Source: Clostridia bacterium (GTDB lineage Bacteria; Bacillota; Clostridia; Christensenellales; Borkfalkiaceae). From it: DNA of 8,344 bases. A program made the translations under genes and the position numbers. Below, piece after piece: positions 1 to 8,344 of this stretch; within the stretch, counting starts at the first letter, position 1, and the number at the start of each line of letters is the position of its first letter. The stretch lies in contig CAAGGZ010000015.1 of NCBI GenBank assembly GCA_900769545.1, positions 1 through 8,344 on the forward strand. The letters are read 5' to 3'. The notes under the pieces are model-generated. The model worked only from the letters and a program-made list of their open reading frames with translations, was not told the DNA's origin and ran no database searches.

Positions 1-392
1 CCCAAAAGAGCGGACGTTCCGAATAAAGAGAACTCGGGCAAAATCGCAACCAACGCCAAGATACCGATTTCGGTGATAATCAAACCGATAACGCCAATTA
101 CCGTAAAAATCACAAAAGATTTTTTCGAAGTGGCTTCTTCTTTGTCTTTCACTTGCTTGAATACGAAGTTCACGGAAAGCAACCAGTTGACAATAAGCCC
201 TGCGCAAAAACCAAACGCCGTGGAAAGTATCAACGAAACCGTTGCCCACCATCCTGCGTTGGATATAAGCGGAAATAACAACCCGTCGAACACCCAAAAC
301 ACGAAATAGTCCACAAGCGTTGCCGTTCCTCCTACCAGCAGGAAACGGAAAATTTCCCAAAATAATTCTTTTTTCGTTTGTTTTAATTCCAT
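1..392 (-). CDS. GtrA family membrane protein (3' end outside window)
   Basis: An open frame from ATG at 392-390 runs without a stop for 130 codons to the window edge, so the C-terminus is missing. The N-terminus MELKQTKKELFWEIFRF is followed by LLVGGTATLVDYFVFW, the classic first helix of GtrA proteins. Three hydrophobic helices are visible, at about residues 15-40, 48-72 and 87-112. The second includes the family-typical stretch FCAGLIVNWLLSVNFVF, followed by a charged cytosolic loop (KQVKDKEEATSKK). GtrA proteins usually have four helices in about 120-150 residues, so mainly helix 4 is lost. Characterised family members are implicated in moving polyprenyl-phosphate-linked sugars across the cytoplasmic membrane for O-antigen glucosylation or arabinogalactan synthesis. 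The gene starts 9 bases after the stop of the GT-C glycosyltransferase, with AAGGTGA as ribosome binding site, so it is probably the third gene of the operon. The family call is firm; the substrate is unknown. Confidence 0.92.
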   Translation of the reverse strand, partial: MELKQTKKELFWEIFRFLLVGGTATLVDYFVFWVFDGLLFPLISNAGWWATVSLILSTAFGFCAGLIVNWLLSVNFVFKQVKDKEEATSKKSFVIFTVIGVIGLIITEIGILALVAILPEFSLFGTSALL

Positions 393-396
393 AACT

Positions 397-403
397 TCAC
401 CTT
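397..403 (-). promoter_or_regulatory. Ribosome binding site of the GtrA gene, overlapping the upstream stop codon
   Basis: On the minus strand the sequence TAAGGTGAAGTTATG joins the two genes. TAA (404-402) ends the glycosyltransferase, AAGGTGA (403-397) is the Shine-Dalgarno sequence, and ATG begins at 392, five bases after AGGTG. The overlap of stop and ribosome binding site suggests translational coupling and fixes the GtrA start. Confidence 0.8.
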
Positions 404-2081
404 AAATGCACACGCAATAGAATGCTGTCGCCACCGCGATAAACATTGCCACTGAAACGAGCGTTATGCGCTTGAGCGCAATCGCTCCCTTTCCACCGTC
501 CGCCGTCAAGATTTTTCCCGTCGCGCCAAGCTGTAACGCCATCCCCAATATCAAGGGCATAATATAACGGAAGTCCATCGTACAAGCATACGGCATTTTA
601 ATGTAGAAATAAATTTCCGAGAATACTTGAGAAGCCACCAAAAGTCCGATAAAGAGCAAATCGGAAAAGCTTTGTCTTGATTTTTCCAACAGGTTTTCCC
701 CTTTCTTGCGCTTGCGGAAATAAGCCGCAATACTCCACACAAGAGACGCCGTCAAAAGGAGCGCGGAAATGCCTCCAAATAAAATAGACGCCGCCGCAAA
801 ACCCTCGCCCTGCCAATAGGAAAATTCCCCAAAAATGGAAGAACGGAGCGCATAGTTAAACAAATTATAGTTCCCCGAGAAGGGCTTACAATACAGCGTC
901 CCTAAATATTCTTTCAAATCAAACGCAATGAAAAAACGTGAGAAGAAAGAGTGGTCGCCCGTATACAATTTCTTGTTCAAATTACTGAAAACAAAACCAA
1001 ATCCCTGGTCAAAACGAATCATCGCATAGACTTGGAACCAAAGCCCAATCGGCGCGCAAAGGACAAGGAATGCTCCGTATTGGAAAATCATTTTAGAGAG
1101 CTTCATCGACCCTTCCTTTTTACGGAGGGTGCAAACGAACTCGTAAATAAAAATCCCTGCAATCGGCAAGCAAACGGTCGCCGAGGAGAGCTTTGCCATC
1201 ATACCAAAGCCCACAGCCAACGCGCAGGCGAGAATCCAGCCCCAATGCTTATTGCCCTTTTGCCATTTGAGCGCAAAATAGAGCGCTAAAATCGCCAACA
1301 AATAGGACAATCCGTCGTTATTGAGCATAGCCGCAAACTGAATTTGTCTCGGGAAGAGCACCACAAACGCCGACAAAAACAATTTTACTTTCTTAGAAAA
1401 ATTAAACAAACCAACTATTTTCACCATAAACACAGCGGCGAGGAAAGAATACATCACCGACAGTATCTGACAGGTTTGATACAGAAAATAGCGTTCCTCT
1501 GCAATGTAATCGGGTTTGGAATACAAAAACTGCGTCGGGAAATATTCCCCAAGCCCAAACAAAGAGGTAAGTCCGTCCGTCAACCACGACGTAAAGCGCA
1601 TAAAAGACGCCTGTATCATTGCATTGAGCGGCGGATGATAGAACTGATATTTATTGGTAGCGGGCAAGTTCCCCGTTTCAAAAATCGTCCAGGCGTATGC
1701 TTCGTGCCCGTCCATGTTTTTCGTGTAGGTATCGTGCTGTCTTGCCGCCGCCGGCGTATACAGCATATAGCCCAATCGAATGATAACCCCTACCAACAGT
1801 AAAATCACTATGACATGTCTCGCCGTAAGACGTTTGGTGATACCCATGTACGCGATGAACGCTCCGCAAAGACCTATTCCGATGGCAATAAACGTCTGCG
1901 CAACCGCGCCTTTTCTAAGCAACGTAATATGCGGTTTCAACAAAAAGAAGAGCAACATTGTAACGAAAAACAACCCAACGTACAATGCCGTTTCTATCAA
2001 AGGCATTTTTATTTTACTATTTAATTTTTTCTTTTCCGTCGGTACGTTTTCCTCAACGCTTACCCTCTTCTCGTTTTCCAT
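402..2081 (-). CDS. Polytopic GT-C glycosyltransferase, GT39/PMT-like (ArnT-type superfamily)
   Basis: This 559-aa protein has a charged cytosolic N-terminus (residues 1-26) and then roughly ten to twelve hydrophobic segments, the first at about 27-48, 57-80 and 87-108. Between helices 3 and 4 lies a presumed extracytoplasmic loop with RQHD (114-117), MDGHEAY (123-129) and FYHPPL (147-152). This layout is typical of bacterial GT39-like enzymes, where acidic residues of the first outer loop are catalytic; D117, D124 and E127 are candidates. Further family-like patches are NNDG (254-257), AKLS (296-299) and DFRYIMP (503-509). Such enzymes take a sugar from a polyprenyl-phosphate donor and attach it to protein, lipid or glycan on the outer face of the membrane. 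The start at 2081 is supported by AAGAGG at 2095-2090, inside the end of the upstream gene, whose stop is only 3 bases away. Donor and acceptor cannot be told from sequence. The superfamily is confident; the exact GT family is less so. Confidence 0.87.
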   Translation of the reverse strand: MENEKRVSVEENVPTEKKKLNSKIKMPLIETALYVGLFFVTMLLFFLLKPHITLLRKGAVAQTFIAIGIGLCGAFIAYMGITKRLTARHVIVILLLVGVIIRLGYMLYTPAAARQHDTYTKNMDGHEAYAWTIFETGNLPATNKYQFYHPPLNAMIQASFMRFTSWLTDGLTSLFGLGEYFPTQFLYSKPDYIAEERYFLYQTCQILSVMYSFLAAVFMVKIVGLFNFSKKVKLFLSAFVVLFPRQIQFAAMLNNDGLSYLLAILALYFALKWQKGNKHWGWILACALAVGFGMMAKLSSATVCLPIAGIFIYEFVCTLRKKEGSMKLSKMIFQYGAFLVLCAPIGLWFQVYAMIRFDQGFGFVFSNLNKKLYTGDHSFFSRFFIAFDLKEYLGTLYCKPFSGNYNLFNYALRSSIFGEFSYWQGEGFAAASILFGGISALLLTASLVWSIAAYFRKRKKGENLLEKSRQSFSDLLFIGLLVASQVFSEIYFYIKMPYACTMDFRYIMPLILGMALQLGATGKILTADGGKGAIALKRITLVSVAMFIAVATAFYCVCI

Positions 2082-2084
2082 ATA

Positions 2085-3686
2085 TTAAGCCTCTTTTTCG
2101 TCCTCCGCAGGCGTTTCACCCTCGGATTTTGTTTCGTGATATTCCTTTTCGGTATTGACTTCCCACAATGCGCTCTTATCCGTATTGCCGCTTAAAATGC
2201 TTTCGCAAGCAACCATAGACGTCACCATAGAATGGTCCATATTATTATATCTGTGCTGACCGTTTCTGCCTACGCAGTAAAGGTTTTCAAAGCCGTTTAA
2301 CCAATTCTTGACTTTGTCAAACTCCGTATAGCTGCCAAAATAAGCAGGATATGCTTTCTTTACACGAATGAGCGTAGAGTCAAGCACGTTGTCCTTAGAT
2401 TCGATAACGCCCACGCTGATGAGCTCCTCAATCGCCTTATTGATGAAATCCTGATCGGGGCTCGTCCACATTGCGTCGCCCTCAGAACAGAAATATTCAA
2501 GCCCAACCCAAACCTGCGATTCGGGATCCTCCACCATATACGGCGACCAGTTGTTGAAGATTTGGATTCTGCCCAAACGAACGTCTCTATCCTGTACGTA
2601 AATCCAACAATCGGGAACGATATTTGCGAGCGTTTTGAGCTTGGTCTTATTTTTAACCTTCAACCCACTGAGCAATAACCCAGCCGTCATAAAGTCTCTA
2701 TACGGCAACGTCGTCGCAATCTCGTATATGTCTTGAGGCGCATTTTCCTTGCCGACTGCCTCCAACAAATCCTTGATGGGCATAGACGAAATGAAGTAAT
2801 CTGCGGTATAGTCTTCCACCGCGCCTTCTGCATTCAACGCAGACACGCCTGCTACCTTTCCGTTTTCCAAGCGGATTTTATTGACCTTTCTTCCGTAGAG
2901 AATCTCACCGCCCAAACGGATAATTTCCGCCGCCATTTTCTCATAAAGCTGTCCGGGGCCTTTTTTGGGGTAAATAAACTGCTCGATAAGGCTGGTTTCT
3001 ACTTCTCTGTTTTTCTTTTTTAACATTTTCCCGAATGCGTTTGCAATCGCCTTTCGAATGGAGAGACCTTTTACTCTCTGCGCGCCCCAATCCGCCGAAA
3101 TATTGCTAGGGTGAACGCCCCAAAGTTTCTCTGTGTAATCCTCGAAGAACATAGCGTACAACGGTTTACCGAAACGGTTGATATAGAAGTTTTCCAAATT
3201 GCTTTCTTCACGCTTATGAATACAGCTTCCAATATAACCAAAACCTGCTTTCATAGTACGCCAAAGCCCCATATTGATAAAGGTACGAGCCTTTAACGAA
3301 ATGGGATAATCAAAGAACTTCTTATTGAAAATAATACGAGAGACGCGCTGACGAACAAGCATTACCTCGTCTTCCGTTTCAGGATCGGGACCACCCTCTT
3401 CCAACGGCTTCTCTCTGCCCAAAATTTTATCGTCTTTTGCAGGCGCGCCTTGCACGGGGAGCATCTTCGTCCAAAGATCGGTTACCCTTTCGTCCTTGGA
3501 GAAGAATCTATGACCGCCTATGTCCATACGGTTGCCCTTATACGTCGCTGTACGGGAAATACCGCCAACAAAATCTTCAAGCTCCAAAATGATGGGCTTA
3601 ATATCGTCCGACTTTGTCAAAAGCTCGTATGCGGCGGTTAAGCCTGCAGGTCCTGCGCCAATAATAATCGCTATTTTATCTCTCAT
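2085..3686 (-). CDS. FAD-dependent amine-oxidase / UDP-galactopyranose-mutase-like flavoprotein
   Basis: This 533-aa soluble protein starts with an FAD-binding Rossmann fold: IIIGAGPAGLTAAYEL (residues 7-22, G10/G12/G15), an acidic residue at the end of strand 2 (E35), FVGGISRT (39-46) and IGGHRFF (56-62). Near the C-terminus YCVGRNGQHRY (470-480) followed by NNMDHSM (481-487) resembles the second FAD contact of UDP-galactopyranose mutases (GR...YRY..MD). At 533 aa it is much longer than true Glf proteins (about 370-390 aa), so I place it in the wider NAD(P)/FAD-dependent, protoporphyrinogen-oxidase-like group (COG1232 type) often found in polysaccharide loci. The last 25 residues are acidic and probably disordered. 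The start is fixed by GGAGGT at 3696-3691, and a promoter lies about 110 bases upstream. It heads an operon with a GT-C glycosyltransferase and a GtrA protein, which suggests a sugar-nucleotide or lipid-linked sugar substrate. The flavoprotein call is firm; the reaction is unknown. Confidence 0.9.
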   Translation of the reverse strand: MRDKIAIIIGAGPAGLTAAYELLTKSDDIKPIILELEDFVGGISRTATYKGNRMDIGGHRFFSKDERVTDLWTKMLPVQGAPAKDDKILGREKPLEEGGPDPETEDEVMLVRQRVSRIIFNKKFFDYPISLKARTFINMGLWRTMKAGFGYIGSCIHKREESNLENFYINRFGKPLYAMFFEDYTEKLWGVHPSNISADWGAQRVKGLSIRKAIANAFGKMLKKKNREVETSLIEQFIYPKKGPGQLYEKMAAEIIRLGGEILYGRKVNKIRLENGKVAGVSALNAEGAVEDYTADYFISSMPIKDLLEAVGKENAPQDIYEIATTLPYRDFMTAGLLLSGLKVKNKTKLKTLANIVPDCWIYVQDRDVRLGRIQIFNNWSPYMVEDPESQVWVGLEYFCSEGDAMWTSPDQDFINKAIEELISVGVIESKDNVLDSTLIRVKKAYPAYFGSYTEFDKVKNWLNGFENLYCVGRNGQHRYNNMDHSMVTSMVACESILSGNTDKSALWEVNTEKEYHETKSEGETPAEDEKEA

Positions 3687-3690
3687 ATAT

Positions 3691-3696
3691 ACCTCC
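3691..3696 (-). promoter_or_regulatory. Strong ribosome binding site of the flavoprotein gene
   Basis: GGAGGT on the minus strand is a near-perfect anti-16S match. There are five bases between GGAGG and the ATG at 3686. It decides the start codon and predicts efficient initiation for the first gene of the operon. Confidence 0.9.
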
Positions 3697-3715
3697 GTTT
3701 TCCGCCTTATATAAT

Positions 3716-3735
3716 ATAACGGAAAAGAACGTTAT
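3716..3735 (-). repeat. Short inverted repeat in the operon leader
   Basis: On the minus strand ATAACG (3735-3730) and CGTTAT (3721-3716) are perfect inverted copies around the 8-base spacer TTCTTTTC. The element lies in the predicted 5' leader, about 20 bases upstream of the ribosome binding site. It could be a weak hairpin or an operator half-site pair, but a 6-bp repeat in AT-rich DNA may also occur by chance. Confidence 0.35.
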
Positions 3736-3744
3736 TTTACTCAC

Positions 3745-3782
3745 TATTTTTTTAATTTTTTTTAAAATACAAAATTTTTTTT
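3745..3782. other. AT-only leader tract with three spaced A-tracts
   Basis: Of 38 bases, 37 are A or T; the exception is at 3770. On the minus strand it has A-runs of 8, 8 and 7 bases at 3782-3775, 3763-3756 and 3753-3747, with centres about 19 and 9.5 bases apart, close to multiples of a helical turn. It begins just downstream of the promoter -10 box, so it would be DNA with intrinsic curvature and an A-rich initial transcript. No gene is seen in it. Confidence 0.6.
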
Positions 3783-3793
3783 CAATTATATCC

Positions 3794-3822
3794 ATTATAC
3801 ACCCAACACAAGAAAAAGTCAA
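3794..3822 (-). promoter_or_regulatory. Sigma-A-type promoter of the flavoprotein/GT-C/GtrA operon
   Basis: On the minus strand a -35 box TTGACT (3822-3817) is followed by a 17-base spacer and a perfect -10 box TATAAT (3799-3794). This matches the housekeeping consensus in all but one base. The predicted transcription start is near 3787, giving a leader of about 100 bases before the ATG at 3686. The promoter begins only 12 bases after the T-run of the rpoC terminator, so it resets transcription for the glycan operon. A second TATAAT at 3790-3785 has no good -35 partner. Confidence 0.87.
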
Positions 3823-3833
3823 TACTTAAGCAA

Positions 3834-3872
3834 GAAAAAAAGAGCTTTCAGCCAAAGCTAAAAGCTCTTTTT
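3834..3872 (-). terminator. Intrinsic terminator of rpoC
   Basis: Just after the rpoC stop codon (3883-3881) the minus strand has two 16-base arms, 3872-3857 and 3852-3837. They pair fully except for one G-U wobble, around the 4-base loop TTTG. The stem core is AGAGCTTT/AAAGCTCT, and the descending arm runs into seven Ts (3841-3835). In plus-strand RNA the wobble becomes an A-C mismatch, so the element is better suited to minus-strand transcripts, as its position predicts. It should end the rpoB-rpoC transcript and separate it from the next operon. Confidence 0.95.
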
Positions 3873-3880
3873 ATACACAT

Positions 3881-7678
<3,798 letters not shown>

Positions 7679-7684
7679 GGTATG

Positions 7685-7690
7685 CCTCCT
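7685..7690 (-). promoter_or_regulatory. Ribosome binding site of rpoC, overlapping the rpoB stop codon
   Basis: The minus strand reads TAAGGAGGCATACCATG. The last base of the rpoB stop TAA (7692-7690) is the first base of AGGAGG (7690-7685), and six bases separate AGGAGG from the rpoC ATG at 7678. The arrangement favours coupled translation and near-equal amounts of beta and beta'. Confidence 0.9.
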
Positions 7691-8344
7691 TACTCTTCAT
7701 CCAACGAGTCATCGTCGTCATCGAACAGTTTTCCGAAACCGAAATCGTCATCGTCATCTTCGTCGTCAAAGCCGTCGTCGCCGAGATCTGCGCTGAATCC
7801 GTCATCATCGTCACCTTCGTCCTCGAAGATAGATTTCACGTCGAAGTCGCCTTCTTCTTCATCGTCGTCATCAATGCTGAAGTCGATTTCTTCCAACTCT
7901 TCGTCCTTAAGGCTGTCTCTGCGGCTTGCTGCATTGTCTGCTGCATCCTCTTCTTCTTCAACCTCACGGATGATCAGCTCGTCGCCAGATTCGGTGAGTA
8001 CCTTAACGTCCAACGCCAAGCTCTGCAATTCTTTCAACAATACCTTAAACGCTTCGGGAATACCGGGTTCGGAAATATTCTCGCCGCGAACGATAGATTC
8101 GTACGTCTTTACACGGCCTACGATGTCGTCCGACTTAACGGTGAGGATTTCCTGCAAGATGTGCGCCGCACCGTATGCTTCCAATGCCCAAACTTCCATT
8201 TCACCGAAACGCTGGCCGCCGAACTGGGCTTTACCGCCGAGAGGCTGCTGCGTAACGAGGGAGTAAGGACCGATTGCACGGGCATGAATCTTATCATCAA
8301 CCAGGTGATGGAGCTTTAAGTAGTGCATGAAACCAACGGTAACC
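7690..8344 (-). CDS. rpoB: DNA-directed RNA polymerase subunit beta, C-terminal part (5' end outside window)
   Basis: The frame is open from the window edge to TAA at 7692-7690 and gives 217 complete codons, beginning VTVGFMHYLKLHHLVDDKIH. Next come HARAIGPYSLVTQQPLGG and KAQFGGQRFGEMEVWALEAYGAA, the nearly invariant C-terminal clamp segment of bacterial beta that packs against beta'. TVKSDDIVGR and PEAFKVLLKELQSL follow as in all homologues. E. coli beta stops about here (it ends INIELEDE). This protein continues for roughly 92 more residues (bases 7968-7693), of which 49 are Asp or Glu, with short aromatic islands such as SIFED, DDGF and GKLFDD. No ATG within the window is the true start, since the conserved sequence continues upstream; the internal ATG at 8328 is an ordinary methionine. 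rpoC follows with its ribosome binding site touching this stop codon. Confidence 0.98.
   Translation of the reverse strand, partial: VTVGFMHYLKLHHLVDDKIHARAIGPYSLVTQQPLGGKAQFGGQRFGEMEVWALEAYGAAHILQEILTVKSDDIVGRVKTYESIVRGENISEPGIPEAFKVLLKELQSLALDVKVLTESGDELIIREVEEEEDAADNAASRRDSLKDEELEEIDFSIDDDDEEEGDFDVKSIFEDEGDDDDGFSADLGDDGFDDEDDDDDFGFGKLFDDDDDSLDEE
7693..7968 (-). other. Acidic low-complexity C-terminal tail region of beta
   Basis: This stretch of rpoB encodes about 92 residues, 49 of them Asp or Glu, with only five Lys/Arg after the leading Arg. The codons mix GAC, GAT, GAA and GAG, so the tail is not a simple trinucleotide expansion. Two units look alike: KSIFEDEGDDDD and GKLFDDDDDSLDEE, each a Lys, a short hydrophobic/aromatic anchor and then an acidic run. 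The segment is predicted to be disordered. The opposite strand reads as a Ser-rich open frame, which is only the shadow of these codons. Confidence 0.8.

Noticed and set aside
1344..1802. A 152-codon plus-strand frame rich in Arg and Lys
   Set aside because: It is codon-aligned with the GT-C glycosyltransferase gene and has no recognisable motif; it is a shadow.
2085..3686. Naming the flavoprotein glf (UDP-galactopyranose mutase)
   Set aside because: The protein is far longer than Glf and its middle region does not match; only the FAD-binding ends are similar, so no gene symbol is given.
3785..3790. A second TATAAT as an alternative promoter -10 box
   Set aside because: The best -35 candidate for it is TTGTGT with a 15-base spacer, much weaker than the TTGACT/17/TATAAT pair beside it.
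3687..3795. A possible leader peptide starting MDIIEKKFCIL upstream of the flavoprotein gene
   Set aside because: Its ATG (3795-3793) overlaps the -10 box and so lies upstream of the predicted transcript start. It has no good ribosome binding site and runs out of frame past the real start.
3834..3872. The hairpin after rpoC as a riboswitch or attenuator for the next operon
   Set aside because: It lies upstream of the operon's promoter and directly after the rpoC stop, with a simple stem and T-run; a plain terminator explains it.
7682..8266. A Ser-rich 194-codon plus-strand frame that looks like a low-complexity protein
   Set aside because: The serine runs are the complement of the GAC/GAT/GAA codons of the acidic beta tail; the rpoB homology on the other strand is decisive.

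Overview
All real genes in this window lie on the minus strand, so transcription runs from high to low coordinates. The organism is a bacterium, most likely a low-to-mid GC Firmicute of the class Clostridia. The basis is a beta' subunit without the large trigger-loop insertion found in Proteobacteria, strong AGGAGG-type ribosome binding sites, very short intergenic gaps, a strong intrinsic terminator and an acidic beta C-terminal extension. The class is an inference from these features; no species can be named.

Region 1 (8344 down to 3881) is the end of the rpoB-rpoC transcription unit. It holds the last 217 complete codons of rpoB (RNA polymerase beta) and a complete rpoC (beta', 1265 aa). 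They are 11 bases apart, and the rpoC ribosome binding site overlaps the rpoB stop codon. Beta carries an unusually long Asp/Glu-rich tail of about 92 residues beyond the conserved core.

Region 2 (3880 down to 3687, 194 bases) is the only intergenic region of note. In order along the minus strand it holds a 16-bp intrinsic terminator for rpoC, then a near-consensus sigma-A-type promoter (TTGACT, 17-base spacer, TATAAT), then an AT-only leader with three A-tracts and a small inverted repeat, then a GGAGGT ribosome binding site. The str-operon genes (rpsL, rpsG, fusA, tuf) that often follow rpoC are not here.

Region 3 (3686 down to 1) is a tight three-gene operon that looks dedicated to cell-surface glycan work. 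It encodes a 533-aa FAD-dependent amine-oxidase/UDP-galactopyranose-mutase-like flavoprotein, a 559-aa polytopic GT-C (GT39/PMT-like) glycosyltransferase, and a GtrA-family membrane protein cut off by the window edge. The gaps are 3 and 9 bases. A plausible joint role (inference) is making or modifying a sugar, flipping it as a polyprenyl-phosphate sugar via the GtrA protein, and transferring it outside the membrane via the GT-C enzyme. The polyprenyl-phosphate-sugar synthase this model needs is not visible and may lie just beyond position 1.

The plus strand has several long open frames, including 746 and 355 codons opposite rpoC. All are judged to be shadows caused by codon choice. No RNA genes, mobile elements or CRISPR arrays were seen.
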